Shown here piece by piece: positions 1 through 8,647 of a stretch of 34,555 nucleotides of DNA. The notes beneath the pieces were generated by a model, which saw only the letters and a program-made list of their open reading frames with translations, ran no database searches and was not told where the DNA came from. This DNA comes from an uncultured Lachnospiraceae bacterium (lineage in GTDB: Bacteria > Bacillota > Clostridia > Lachnospirales > Lachnospiraceae). Position 1 is the stretch's first letter. Each line of letters starts with the position of its first letter. Where the stretch lies: contig CAMNTQ010000035.1 of NCBI GenBank assembly GCA_946558695.1, positions 1-34,555 on the forward strand. The letters run 5' to 3'. The translations under genes were made by a program, and so were the position numbers.

Positions 1-46
1 ATAATAAACTTTTTTAATTTCTCCTTTTTGACTATAGGGAAGCTGA

Positions 47-769
47 ACTGTTACTAATTATACCCTGCTGAGAAACTATATTTCAGATAAGTCGGACTTT
101 CAGCAGATTATCGATGACTATGAGGCAGCAAAAAAAGAAAACAGCGCACCCTTTTATTTATTCAATGTCACAATGCAGAACCATGGAGGGTACTCCGGGA
201 AAGCCGGTGTTGTTGAACCTAAGATTACGATCAATGATCCCGCCCTCAATACTTTCGAGGCACAGCAGTATGTGAACCTTGCAAAGATCAGCGACGATGC
301 GTTTAAAATGCTTGTGGAATACTTCAAAGCAATAGATGATCCGACAATCATCGTAATGTTCGGCGACCATCAGCCGCCGCTTCCAAACACCTTCTACAGC
401 AATCAATTTGGAAAAGATGTAGAGGAACTGTCAACAGAAGAAAAGGCAGACTGGTATTCCACCCCTTATGTCATATGGGCCAACTACGATATTGAGGAAA
501 AGGAACTTGACATGAGCGCAAACTATCTTTCTTCCTATGTTATGAAGATTGCAGGAAACAAACTGACCGGATACAATAAATTCCTGTTAGAGCTTCAAAA
601 AGAGTTTCCGGTTATCTCGGCGGTCTGTTATAAGGACAAAGACGGCAATATCTACAGCATTGATGAAAAAGCAGAAGATAACGATCTCCTTACTTCCTAC
701 CAAATGCTGCAGTACAACCAGATGTTTGATACAGATAACCGGGTTGACAGCTTCTTTTTTCTTAAATAG
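47..769 (+). pseudogene. LTA-synthase-like sulfatase-fold protein, 5' truncated
   Basis: The frame is open from position 47 to the TAG at 767-769, but in-frame stops at 29-31, 35-37 and 44-46 separate it from the window edge. Recognisable homology seems to start near LLRNYISDKSDF (about position 65). NVTMQNHGGY and FGDHQPPLP are typical of the C-terminal half of the LtaS/alkaline-phosphatase-like family, membrane enzymes that transfer glycerol phosphate or related groups to surface polymers outside the cell. The N-terminal membrane helices and the catalytic threonine region are absent. The first ATG (173) lies inside the conserved domain and has no obvious Shine-Dalgarno, so this is probably a remnant, or a gene cut by a rearrangement or assembly junction near position 47. 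Identification as the family is fairly sure; the substrate is unknown. Confidence 0.7.
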
Positions 770-788
770 CAGGTAAACTTATTCAAAA

Positions 789-813
789 GGCAGTATTTAT
801 GACAAATACTGCC
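789..813. terminator. Bidirectional hairpin between LTA-synthase remnant and sigG
   Basis: A perfect 10-bp stem (GGCAGTATTT / AAATACTGCC) with a 5-nt loop lies between two convergent genes. T-rich sequence follows on both strands (TCATTGTTTTC on plus, TTTTGAATAAG on minus). The sigG stop codon at 797-799 lies inside the left arm. Confidence 0.75.
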
Positions 814-1573
814 TCATTGTTTTCAGCGCGTTTTTTTCAAGGCGGCTTACCTGTGCCTGCGAGATTCCCACATCCTCCGCCACCTCCATCTGTGTGCGTC
901 CCTCGAAAAAACGCAGTCTTATAATATACCTCTCGCGCTCGTTTAAGTGCTCCATGGCCGCCTCCAGAGATAGGTTCTCCACCCATTTTTCTTCCTTGTT
1001 TTTCGTGTCGCTTAACTGATCCATCACATAGAGCGCATCACCGCCGTCATTGTACACCGGTTCATTCAAGCTCATGGGCGCCTGGATTGCATCGAGCGCG
1101 AACACGATATCCTCCTTGGAGATTCCAATCTCCTGGGCGATTTCCTGAACCGTCGGTTCCTTCTGATACTGCTTCACAAAATTTTCCTTGGCATAGATTG
1201 CCTTGTAGGCCGTGTCCCTTAAGGAGCGGCTTACCCGGATGCTGTTGTTGTCCCGCATGTAGCGCCGGATCTCACCGATGATCATCGGCACAGCATAGGT
1301 ACTGAATTTCACGTCCAGCTCCGTATTGAAATTATTGATCGCCTTAATCAGTCCGATACACCCAATCTGGAACAGATCGTCCGGATTCTCATTGCTTGCG
1401 CCGAATCTTTTGATCACACTCAGAACCAGCCTCAAATTACCCTTGATGTACTCTTCCTTCGCCTGCTGATCCCCTTGTTTTATTCTCGCAAACAAAGCTT
1501 CCTTCTCCTCTTCTTTGAGGATCGGAAGCTTTGCCGTATTCACGCCGCATATCTCTACTTTTCCCTGTGCCAT
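797..1573 (-). CDS. sigG: RNA polymerase sporulation sigma factor SigG
   Basis: This 258-residue sigma-70-family protein drives late forespore gene expression after engulfment. The N-terminal VNTAKLPIL motif is characteristic of sigma-G. It is followed by region 2 (GNLRLVLSVIKRF, DDLFQIGCIGLIKAI, FSTYAVPMIIGEIRRYMRD), region 3 and a region 4 helix-turn-helix (TQMEVAEDVGISQAQVSRLE). Length matches the family. The ATG at 1573 has a good Shine-Dalgarno (TAGGAGG) 8 nt upstream. The gene lies downstream of sigE as in the classical spoIIGA-sigE-sigG order, but here a metallo-hydrolase gene sits between them and a 107-nt gap precedes sigG, which leaves room for a promoter of its own. Confidence 0.97.
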   Translation of the reverse strand: MAQGKVEICGVNTAKLPILKEEEKEALFARIKQGDQQAKEEYIKGNLRLVLSVIKRFGASNENPDDLFQIGCIGLIKAINNFNTELDVKFSTYAVPMIIGEIRRYMRDNNSIRVSRSLRDTAYKAIYAKENFVKQYQKEPTVQEIAQEIGISKEDIVFALDAIQAPMSLNEPVYNDGGDALYVMDQLSDTKNKEEKWVENLSLEAAMEHLNERERYIIRLRFFEGRTQMEVAEDVGISQAQVSRLEKNALKTMRQYLS

Positions 1574-1618
1574 AATGAAAACCTCCTACCAGATTAAATC
1601 ATCTAAGTAGAATTTTCT

Positions 1619-1646
1619 CCATATGCACATGACTTATTCCCTATAC
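1619..1646 (-). promoter_or_regulatory. Candidate forespore promoter for sigG
   Basis: In the gap upstream of sigG, minus strand, GTATA (1646-1642) is followed after 16 nt by CATATGG (1625-1619). This loosely resembles the sigma-G/sigma-F pattern (GNATR then CATNNTA). The -10 match is imperfect, so this is only a candidate; the basis is the expectation that sigG is read from its own forespore promoter. Confidence 0.3.
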
Positions 1647-1680
1647 CGGGAAAATAAAAAAACTTTTAGTCCTTGACAAT

Positions 1681-3285
1681 CTATCTGTCCCACTTATCAG
1701 CCAGATTGTGAATCTGTGTTTCAAACTTGGCAAGCTCTTTATTCGCAAGCCCCTCATTCTTGTATACAATCTCAAGCAGCCGCTTTGCCGCCGCAACCAC
1801 ACGCTGGAACGCTGTCTTCTTGCGGATATCCACAGGTTTCGCCGCTGTCTTTCTCACCGGAACTCCCGCTGACAGAATCTCGCCGGTGGCAAGATCCACG
1901 CAGCCGCCGGAATACGGCGCCATTGCCGGAAATCCCAGCCTCTCCGTAACTGTCTGGGCAAATTCGTCTGTCACACTGTCTTCACCGTGTACCACAAACA
2001 CATGCTGCGGAGCTGTCGAAAAACCTGACAGCCAGTCAAGCAGTCCGTTCATATCCGCATGGCCGCTGATACCCTTTAAAGACTTGATCGAAGCATTCAC
2101 CTCTACATTCTCACCGAAGAGTTTCACTTCATCCGCTCCTTCAATGAGCTTCCGTCCTAAAGTGCCCACCGCTTGATATCCTACAAAGCAGATGGTACTT
2201 TCGCTTCTCCACAGATTATGCTTCAGATGATGTCTGATACGTCCGGCCTCACACATGCCGGATGCGGACAGGATAACCTTCGGATTCTCATTAAAATTGA
2301 TCATCTTGGATTCATCACTTGTTACCGACGTCTTAAGTCCCGGAAACAGCAGCGGGTTAATGCCCTTCCTGATAAGCTCCATCGCATTCTCGTCAAAACA
2401 GGACTGGACATTCTTATTAAACACTCTTGTCGCCTGCACTGCAAGCGGGCTGTCTACATACACCTCAAAGCCCGGAAATTCCGGCAGAAGATTTTTCTCC
2501 TTGATCTCACGGATAAAGTAAAGAAGTTCCTGCGTACGCCCTACCGCAAAGGACGGTACTACCACATTTCCTCCTTTTGCAAATGTCTCCCGCAAAATCT
2601 TCGTAAAATCTCCTACATAATCCGGTTTCTCCGCCGCATGTATCCGGTTCCCGTAAGTGGACTCTATCACTATGTAATCCGCTTCCTCCACCTTCATGGG
2701 ATTCTTGATGATCGGCTGGTCCGAATTTCCCACATCCCCGGAAAATACGATCTTTTTCGACACGCCGTCCTCATTGATCCAGATCTCTATCGAGGAAGAA
2801 CCCAGAAGGTGCCCCATATCATTGAATCTCACATCAATTCCTTCACACAGCTCAATCCTCTGGTCATAATCCAGCGGGTGCAAAAGCCTGATCGCCGCGT
2901 CCGCATGCTCCATCGTATAGAGCGGCTCATATTCCGGCGCGCCGCTCCTTCTTGCTTTACGGTTCCGCCACTCTGCCTCAAATTCCTGAATATGCGCACT
3001 GTCACGAAGCATAATATTACTTAAGTCTGACGTCGCAAATGTGGTAATGATCTCTCCTTTAAATCCTTCTTTGCAAAGCACCGGAATCTTCCCCGAATGG
3101 TCAATATGTGCATGTGTCAAAAGGACATAGTCGATATCGCATGCCGCCACAGGAATCTCCTGATTCTCATACAGATCCGGTCCCTGCTCCATACCGCAGT
3201 CGATCAGGATATTTTTATTGCATGCCTGAAGCAGATGACAGCTCCCCGTCACCTCATGGTCTGCTCCAATAAAAGTAAGTCTCAT
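1681..3285 (-). CDS. MBL-fold/beta-CASP metallo-hydrolase, probable RNA-processing nuclease
   Basis: A 534-residue protein of the metallo-beta-lactamase/beta-CASP family, whose characterised members (CPSF-73-like proteins and RNase J relatives) are mostly RNA nucleases. Visible motifs are the zinc site TFIGADHEVTGS then LLTHAHIDHSG, the later metal ligand GHLLGSSS, FSGDVGN, the beta-CASP motif ILSASGMCEAGR and the RMMBL segment GISGHADMNG. A GTG at 3291 is only 2 nt from AGGAG (3294-3298), whereas the ATG at 3285 is 8 nt away, so 3285 is the chosen start. It begins 36 nt after sigE and probably shares its transcript. The C-terminal 50 residues are Lys/Arg-rich and helical. A role in sporulation is only suggested by position. 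Confidence 0.9.
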   Translation of the reverse strand: MRLTFIGADHEVTGSCHLLQACNKNILIDCGMEQGPDLYENQEIPVAACDIDYVLLTHAHIDHSGKIPVLCKEGFKGEIITTFATSDLSNIMLRDSAHIQEFEAEWRNRKARRSGAPEYEPLYTMEHADAAIRLLHPLDYDQRIELCEGIDVRFNDMGHLLGSSSIEIWINEDGVSKKIVFSGDVGNSDQPIIKNPMKVEEADYIVIESTYGNRIHAAEKPDYVGDFTKILRETFAKGGNVVVPSFAVGRTQELLYFIREIKEKNLLPEFPGFEVYVDSPLAVQATRVFNKNVQSCFDENAMELIRKGINPLLFPGLKTSVTSDESKMINFNENPKVILSASGMCEAGRIRHHLKHNLWRSESTICFVGYQAVGTLGRKLIEGADEVKLFGENVEVNASIKSLKGISGHADMNGLLDWLSGFSTAPQHVFVVHGEDSVTDEFAQTVTERLGFPAMAPYSGGCVDLATGEILSAGVPVRKTAAKPVDIRKKTAFQRVVAAAKRLLEIVYKNEGLANKELAKFETQIHNLADKWDR

Positions 3286-3321
3286 ACGCACAACTCCTTT
3301 TTCTTTTATTGTAGCACCTTT

Positions 3322-4047
3322 TTAAGAATATTTCACTATTTCCCGCTTAAGTCTTTGCATAATCTTTTTTTCCAGCCGTGAGATGTAAGACTGCGATATT
3401 CCCAGTATGTCCGCCACCTCCTTCTGTGTCTTCTCTTCTCCGTCGGGCATTCCAAGCCCAAAACGCATCTGGACGATCTTCCTCTCCCGTCCCGACAGCC
3501 TGCCTATGGCCTTGATAAGCAGTTTCCGTTCCACCTCATTTTCCAAGTCACGGTAAATCGTGTCTTCCTCTGTCCCCAAGATATCGGACAGCAAGAGCTC
3601 ATTGCCGTCCCAGTCCACATTCAGCGGTTCATCAATGGAGACTTCCAGCTTTGTCTTATTATTTCTCCTTAGATACATCAGAATTTCATTCTCAATACAT
3701 CTGGAGGCATAAGTTGCAAGCTTGATATTTTTCTCCGGATTAAATGTATTAATTGCTTTGATCAGTCCGATCGTTCCGATGGAAATCAAATCTTCCACAC
3801 CGACTCCCGTATTATCGAATTTTTTTGCTATGTACACAACGAGACGCAGGTTATGTTCGATCAGGAGATTTTTTGCCCGCTCCTCGCCGGCAGTTCCAAG
3901 ACTTTCTATGGCTTCTGTCTCCTCTGTCTGCTTCAGGGGCGGCGGAAGCACGTCAGACCCTCCGATATAATGAATCTCATTGCTTTCTGAAAATAAAAAT
4001 GCCTTTAAATTCGCAAACATGGATAATCCTACTGCTGTATTTATCAT
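3322..4047 (-). CDS. sigE: RNA polymerase sporulation sigma factor SigE (pro-sigma-E)
   Basis: This 241-residue protein is the early mother-cell sigma factor, made as an inactive precursor. [15 protein letters not shown] matches the segment just after the pro-sequence cleavage site of sigma-E. Region 2 ([55 protein letters not shown]) and region 4 ([23 protein letters not shown]) are very well conserved. The pro-region, about the first 23 residues, is hydrophobic, as needed for membrane association and cleavage by SpoIIGA, which is encoded directly upstream with a gap of about 50 nt. The ATG at 4047 follows GGAGGG at a slightly long spacing. Confidence 0.97.
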   Translation of the reverse strand: MINTAVGLSMFANLKAFLFSESNEIHYIGGSDVLPPPLKQTEETEAIESLGTAGEERAKNLLIEHNLRLVVYIAKKFDNTGVGVEDLISIGTIGLIKAINTFNPEKNIKLATYASRCIENEILMYLRRNNKTKLEVSIDEPLNVDWDGNELLLSDILGTEEDTIYRDLENEVERKLLIKAIGRLSGRERKIVQMRFGLGMPDGEEKTQKEVADILGISQSYISRLEKKIMQRLKREIVKYS

Positions 4048-4098
4048 ATCTTTTTTGTTCCCTCCAATATATTTTGACGTACAAAACCCGCCGGTCTC

Positions 4099-4920
4099 TT
4101 AAGGACATGCATGAAAAGATGACTTCTTTGCAATCGCATCCGGATTCAGAATGATACCGTAACCATCCAATTCCATCTCCTCTCCGCCCACCGCAAGCAG
4201 CGGCCTATGCACTTCCACCGTACCGCTGCCTTCGGCCAGACACATCCTGTCGATTTCAAATAAAGGCAGCGCGCCTTTTGCATTCCCAATGGAATGATAA
4301 GTAATATAGCGAAGCTTTTCCGATTCGGTAATCGTTTCTGAAAAACCAAGCGCTCTCGCAGTCTGCGGCTCTACGACACTGACTGGTTTTCCGGTCTTAC
4401 TGTCTGTTAAACGGTTCCCTGTATCAACCAGCGCCTTTACCCGGCAGCTCCTTCCTTCCCTGTACAGCACGGCCGCACAGTGGGTTCGGTTATATCTGAT
4501 CAACCCGTCGATCAGACTCCAGATTCCTAAGGCAAGCAGATAGCCTGACAGGGCAAGCACAAAAAACAAACTGCCGATTCTCACATACTGGCGCAAAAAA
4601 CCTATAATACCGCCAAGCAAAAAACCTCCGATATAAAGGAACAGGAGCGCCTTTACAAACGGACGTCCCCATTCGATACAGAGTCCGATCCTCAGCATCA
4701 TGACATTTACAACGCCATGAAAAAGCAGAAGCTTCACAAAAATATACGGGATCGGAACCGCCATCACGGCGCAGGTAATGGCCGCTCCCACAGCCGCTCC
4801 CAGAATCACGCGCGCATGCGTGGCAGAACATGCAAGCATCTTACGAAGGAGCAGAAGCAGAATGTAGTCCATCATAAAATTTACAAGGAAAAATAAATCT
4901 ATGTATAATTCATATTGCAC
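4099..4920 (-). CDS. spoIIGA: Sigma-E processing aspartic protease SpoIIGA
   Basis: A 273-residue membrane protease that cleaves the pro-sequence from sigma-E at the sporulation septum after a forespore signal. The N-terminal half has about five hydrophobic helices (residues 5-140). The C-terminal half has the aspartic-protease motif ALVDTGNRLTD (Asp166-Thr167-Gly168) and the downstream GxxxPVSVVEP strand of the family. The start is GTG at 4920, with AAGGCGG a few nt upstream; no in-frame ATG is nearer. It is followed by sigE, as in other endospore formers, and preceded by a candidate Spo0A-type promoter. Confidence 0.93.
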   Translation of the reverse strand: MQYELYIDLFFLVNFMMDYILLLLLRKMLACSATHARVILGAAVGAAITCAVMAVPIPYIFVKLLLFHGVVNVMMLRIGLCIEWGRPFVKALLFLYIGGFLLGGIIGFLRQYVRIGSLFFVLALSGYLLALGIWSLIDGLIRYNRTHCAAVLYREGRSCRVKALVDTGNRLTDSKTGKPVSVVEPQTARALGFSETITESEKLRYITYHSIGNAKGALPLFEIDRMCLAEGSGTVEVHRPLLAVGGEEMELDGYGIILNPDAIAKKSSFHACP

Positions 4921-4960
4921 ATTCCGCCTTCTTTCTTTCGCCGGTATTTTAACAACATCT

Positions 4961-5025
4961 ATTATATGGATTGTACGAAGAAAAATTTGTCATACTCTGA
5001 AAGTAATACAGGATTTTTCTCGACA
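4961..5025 (-). promoter_or_regulatory. Candidate Spo0A-activated spoIIG promoter with long spacer
   Basis: Upstream of spoIIGA on the minus strand there is a perfect -10 TATAAT (4966-4961) and a -35-like ATGACA (4993-4988) separated by 21 bp instead of about 17. A Spo0A-box-like TGTCGAG (5025-5019, 6 of 7 to TGTCGAA) lies about 25 bp further upstream. The B. subtilis spoIIG promoter is known for a 22-bp spacer and Spo0A boxes, so the arrangement fits. No second good box is visible. Confidence 0.55.
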
Positions 5026-5034
5026 GCGAATGAC

Positions 5035-5071
5035 AAAAAGACCGTATGGAATTCCTCCATACGGTCTTTTT
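5035..5071. terminator. Terminator after ftsZ
   Basis: Inverted repeat AAAAAGACCGTATGGA / TCCATACGGTCTTTTT with a 5-nt loop, 14 nt after the ftsZ stop. On the minus strand the stem ends in a T run, a classic rho-independent terminator that separates the division operon from spoIIGA. The structure is symmetric and could work in both directions. Confidence 0.88.
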
Positions 5072-5085
5072 ATATCATATCATTC

Positions 5086-6327
5086 TTATCTCTTAAAAAA
5101 ATCAGGAATCTTAATGGACTGCTCTTTTACCTTCGGAGACGGCGTCTTTGGCGTCTCAAGCGTCGGCGCCGGCTGCGGCGCTGCCGATCTTCTCGGCACT
5201 GCGGTCGTAGCTCCGCCTCTTGACGGCGCCATCCCAAGATCAAGCTTCGGAGGCTGCTGCTGAGGCGGTATAATCTGCTTCATTCCTCCTTGCTTTTCAA
5301 AACCTTCATACGGAGACTGAGCCCCTGCCGGTCTTGGGTTCTCCAGCCTTGATTTCAGCTTGGAGGCTGTCCCATTCACATTGTGCAGACCTGTAGCGAT
5401 AACCGTGATCACCGCTTCGTCAGTTCTGGAATCATCATACATCGCTCCGAAGATGATATTCGCGTCCTCGCCTGCAAGCTCCTGTACAAATTCCGCTGCA
5501 TCCGATGCATCCATAAGAGTAATATCACCGGATACATTGATAATAACGTGTGACGCACCCGCGATCGTCGTCTCAAGAAGAGGACTGGCAACGGCCTGCT
5601 TCACTGCCTCAAGAGCCTTATCGTCACCTCTGCCCTGTCCGATACCGATATGCGCGATACCTTTATCTGTCATGACAGTCTGAACATCCGCAAAGTCAAG
5701 GTTAATAAGGGACGGAACATTGATCAGATCCGTAATTCCCTGAATACCCTGCTGCAATACTTCGTCGGCCTTCTTAAGCGCCTCCGGCATCGTCGTTCGT
5801 CTGTCAACGACCTCCAACAGCTTATCGTTGGGAATTACGATCAGAGTGTCTACATTCTCTTTTAACTTTTCAATCCCTCCAAGGGCATTATTCATACGGG
5901 CTTTTGATTCAAAACGGAAAGGCTTCGTAACAACGCCTACTGTCAGCGCGCCGAGTCCCTTCGCAATACGTGCTACAACAGGAGTCGCCCCTGTTCCGGT
6001 ACCGCCCCCCATACCACAGGTAACGAACACCATGTCCGCACCCTTAAGAGCCGCTGAAATCTCTTCCTCGCTCTCTTCCGCAGCTTTCTCTCCAACCTCA
6101 GGTCTGGCTCCCGCGCCGAGTCCTTTCGTAATCTTCTCTCCAATCTGCATAAGCGTCGGGGCTTTGCTCAACTGAAGCGCCTGCTTGTCTGTATTCACTG
6201 CGATAAACTCCACACCGGCAATCTGTTCATCGATCATACGGTTCACAGCGTTATTACCGCCGCCGCCAACTCCAACAACAATTATTTTTGCCGCCGCTTC
6301 CGATTCATTCGTTTTAATTTCTAGCAA
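5086..6327 (-). CDS. ftsZ: Cell division protein FtsZ
   Basis: The tubulin-like GTPase that forms the division ring, 413 residues. The nucleotide-binding glycine loop [14 protein letters not shown] is near residues 18-31 and the tubulin signature [10 protein letters not shown] is at 107-116. A Pro/Gln-rich linker (about 325-400) leads to the C-terminal anchor peptide IKIPDFFKR, which binds FtsA/SepF-type partners. An ATG at 6366 lacks a Shine-Dalgarno. In contrast, AAGGAGG (6336-6342) lies 8 nt before a TTG at 6327, giving the N-terminus MLEIKTNE, which resembles other Firmicute FtsZ proteins, so TTG is the chosen start. It is the last gene of the dcw block before the terminator. Confidence 0.97.
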   Translation of the reverse strand: MLEIKTNESEAAAKIIVVGVGGGGNNAVNRMIDEQIAGVEFIAVNTDKQALQLSKAPTLMQIGEKITKGLGAGARPEVGEKAAEESEEEISAALKGADMVFVTCGMGGGTGTGATPVVARIAKGLGALTVGVVTKPFRFESKARMNNALGGIEKLKENVDTLIVIPNDKLLEVVDRRTTMPEALKKADEVLQQGIQGITDLINVPSLINLDFADVQTVMTDKGIAHIGIGQGRGDDKALEAVKQAVASPLLETTIAGASHVIINVSGDITLMDASDAAEFVQELAGEDANIIFGAMYDDSRTDEAVITVIATGLHNVNGTASKLKSRLENPRPAGAQSPYEGFEKQGGMKQIIPPQQQPPKLDLGMAPSRGGATTAVPRRSAAPQPAPTLETPKTPSPKVKEQSIKIPDFFKR

Positions 6328-6469
6328 GGGTTTCTCCTCCTTCGTTTCCTTATAATATATATCCATCCCATGTATAGGGGCAATCTAATACATGCACGTC
6401 GCCATATATACTATATAATATAAGCTTTTGTACAAAATATCAATAGAATTACGCAATTTTTCTTAATTT

Positions 6470-7327
6470 TTATTTTTCTTCATCCTTTTTCTTCTCTTTT
6501 GAATCCTTCTTCTTCTCAAAAGTAATGGTTTCCCGGCTGTCCGAGTAATTTTCCATATGGAGCGTCCCTCTCTGCCTGCCAAGCTTCCCCATGATGGGAG
6601 TAATCTGTGCGATCTTTTCAGATGTAACGGTATTTCCAAGGCTCACGCACACATTCTCAATATACAGAAAGATATTCCCGTCCTTACACACAATCTTTTT
6701 CGGCACGATCTCATATTTCTTAAGTTCCTGCGAAGCTTCCAGTATTCCTTCGAATATATTGGCATCTTCACTCTTCATCCGCTGATACAGCTTCGTGTTC
6801 TTTATTTCCAGTCCCTCCAAAAACGGCAGTCCTTCCATGGTCTCGCTGCTTTTATAGACCACAAGCCCGTCTTTGTCAAAATAAACGTTTTCCTCCCCCT
6901 CTGCCATACAGCCTACAATCGTTTTCTCCTTCACGGCTACTTTTACATGCCACGGCGCTTTCAGCGTCACTTTTACGCTTTCGAGACACGGAAGCACTTC
7001 TCCCCTGCCCGACATATATTTTCCGAATAGATACAGGGCATTGACCGAATATTTATCATTCTGCACCATATCCCTGATCTGTCTGTCCGTGCAGTAATGA
7101 TTCCCGTCAACCTCTATCTTCTCTACCTTGAACAGAATCACCACCAGCAGGCCCAAGATAGCAAGCCCCAAAAACGTTACTGCAAACCGGTACCAGAGAT
7201 TAGATTTCTTTTTCTTCTTCCGCCTTTTTCTCACAGGTCTTTCATAGCCGTCATAAGTCCCGTAATTTCCATAATATTTATTATTTTCATAATCATCGTA
7301 AGTATCCCGATCATTTCTCCTCGCCAT
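6470..7327 (-). CDS. ftsQ: Cell division protein FtsQ/DivIB
   Basis: A 285-residue bitopic protein of the divisome. It has a charged, Tyr/Arg/Lys-rich cytoplasmic tail (1-44), one transmembrane helix (about 45-65) and a POTRA domain starting with VEKIEVDGNHYCTDRQIRDMV (about 67-137), followed by the beta domain. The C-terminus is a run of Lys/Glu/Asp. The ATG at 7327 has GGGGAGGAG 5 nt upstream; a longer frame starting at 7387 would overlap ftsW and has no such site. The gene follows ftsW by 37 nt. In dcw clusters FtsQ/DivIB works with FtsL and DivIC to control the FtsW-PBP2B synthase. Confidence 0.9.
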   Translation of the reverse strand: MARRNDRDTYDDYENNKYYGNYGTYDGYERPVRKRRKKKKKSNLWYRFAVTFLGLAILGLLVVILFKVEKIEVDGNHYCTDRQIRDMVQNDKYSVNALYLFGKYMSGRGEVLPCLESVKVTLKAPWHVKVAVKEKTIVGCMAEGEENVYFDKDGLVVYKSSETMEGLPFLEGLEIKNTKLYQRMKSEDANIFEGILEASQELKKYEIVPKKIVCKDGNIFLYIENVCVSLGNTVTSEKIAQITPIMGKLGRQRGTLHMENYSDSRETITFEKKKDSKEKKKDEEK

Positions 7328-7364
7328 ATATACTCCTCCCCGGCGGCTTTTCACCGCTTTGCAT

Positions 7365-8444
7365 TTATCGTACCATTGATGACACACTTAGCACAAGCCC
7401 CATTTCCAATAACAAAAAGACCACGGACGTTCCCCCGTAGCTTACGAAGGGCAGCGTGATTCCCGTGTTTGGTATGGTATTCGTCACGACCGCGATATTT
7501 AAGATGACCTGTATCATCATGTGCGCCATAGCCCCCGACGCAATCAGCGCTCCGAACAGATCCTCCGCATGGGTAGCGATCACGAAAAAGCGCCAGATAA
7601 GAATCAGAAACAGAATCATCACAAATCCTGCGCCGAACAGCCCCATCTCTTCGCATATAATCGAGAAGATCATATCGTTCTGCGCCTCCGGCACGAACCC
7701 GAGCTTCTGCACACTTTCTCCAAGTCCCCTGCCAAACAGTCCTCCGGAGCCAATGGCATAAAGCCCCTGCAAAGTCTGATACCCCTTCTCGAATTTCTCC
7801 GGGTTTCTCCAGATCTCCAGACGCTCCAGACGGTAGCTTTCAAGAGCAAGGAATATGGTCATAAAACCGCTTCCCAAAACGCCCATGAAAATGAACTGCC
7901 CATACTTTGGACTTGCCACAAACACAACGATAACCCCTATTCCAAGAATAATGATGGCTGTACTTAAGTTGCTGGCCCCCACAAGCCCGACGATGGGAAG
8001 AATCAAAAGCATTACCTTTGCCAGTGCAGACAGTTTCCCCATCTCCTTCACATTCTTTGATACAATGTGAGCCAGAAGCAAGATCACGGCAACCTTCGCG
8101 AACTCCGAAGGCTGGAAAGAAAATGGGCCCAAAGACAGCCATCTTTTGGACCCGTTGTATTCCTCTCCTACGAACAGCACCGCAACTGCCAGCAATATCG
8201 CAACTAAATATCCCAAAAGCGCCATATTCCTCCAGATATGGTAATCCATCTTTGCGACGATCAGCATACCTGCGATTCCAAGCCCGGTGGCAAACGCCTG
8301 TTTTTTCAGATAATAGAAAGAATCATGGAACTTTACTTCACCATTATATGCACTGGTACTGTATAAAATTATCAGCCCAAAGGCTACTAAAAACAATAAT
8401 GCAGTAAGAAGCGTAATGTCATACTTTCTTTTTTTTGGCTGCAA
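7365..8444 (-). CDS. ftsW: SEDS peptidoglycan polymerase FtsW (SpoVE-like)
   Basis: A polytopic SEDS-family glycosyltransferase of about 359 residues with ten hydrophobic segments; it polymerises lipid II with a cognate class B PBP. Family motifs are ILYSTSAYNG, GSKRWLSLGPFSFQPSEFAK, LSTAIIILGIG, YAIGSGGLFGRGLGES, PEAQNDMIFSIICEEMGL and the C-terminal TGITLPFVSYGGTSVV. The frame can start at GTG 8456, but that codon overlaps the only Shine-Dalgarno (AGGAG, 8456-8460). The TTG at 8444 lies 11 nt downstream of it and is preferred. The Shine-Dalgarno itself overlaps the stop of the murD remnant upstream, so the two reading frames would be translationally coupled. Confidence 0.93.
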   Translation of the reverse strand: MQPKKRKYDITLLTALLFLVAFGLIILYSTSAYNGEVKFHDSFYYLKKQAFATGLGIAGMLIVAKMDYHIWRNMALLGYLVAILLAVAVLFVGEEYNGSKRWLSLGPFSFQPSEFAKVAVILLLAHIVSKNVKEMGKLSALAKVMLLILPIVGLVGASNLSTAIIILGIGVIVVFVASPKYGQFIFMGVLGSGFMTIFLALESYRLERLEIWRNPEKFEKGYQTLQGLYAIGSGGLFGRGLGESVQKLGFVPEAQNDMIFSIICEEMGLFGAGFVMILFLILIWRFFVIATHAEDLFGALIASGAMAHMMIQVILNIAVVTNTIPNTGITLPFVSYGGTSVVFLLLEMGLVLSVSSMVR

Positions 8445-8459
8445 CTTGATAAGCACTCC

Positions 8460-8640
8460 TTATAAGGAATTTACAATTTCTATAAACTTATCTCCTCGTA
8501 CTTCATAATCCGGGAGCATCCCCTGTTCTATCTTACGCTTGCCGCCGAAATATAGAACCCGCAAAGCAATATTTTCTTCTGATTTTCTTTGTCCGCGCAT
8601 TTCTAGTACAGCACCGTTATCTTTGCAATGCTGTACTGGT
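8460..8640 (-). pseudogene. murD: Decayed murD remnant (UDP-MurNAc-L-Ala:D-Glu ligase)
   Basis: Between mraY and ftsW, where Firmicutes usually carry murD, a short frame of about 60 codons remains. Its last 20 residues (PDYEVRGDKFIEIVNSL at the end) look like a MurD C-terminus. Upstream, NGAVLEM, RGQRKSEENI and VLYFGGKRK occur in the order of the MurD segments LELSSFQL, GEHNxENI and LIAGGxDKG, as if several internal deletions had collapsed the gene. The C-terminal match is fairly convincing; the three inner matches are weaker and inferred. A 9-bp inverted repeat (AGTACAGCA / TGCTGTACT) lies at its start. The frame has no Shine-Dalgarno of its own. Since MurD is essential, an intact copy should be elsewhere. 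Confidence 0.55.
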
Positions 8641-8647
8641 CTTCTTC

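Noticed and set aside
2173..3024. Long plus-strand open frame (283 codons) opposite the metallo-hydrolase gene
   Set aside because: It is antisense to a well-conserved beta-CASP protein, has no ribosome site or recognisable domain, and its composition is what the reverse strand of a coding gene would give. The same applies to the long antisense frames at 9927-10568, 10680-11540 and 20476-21057.
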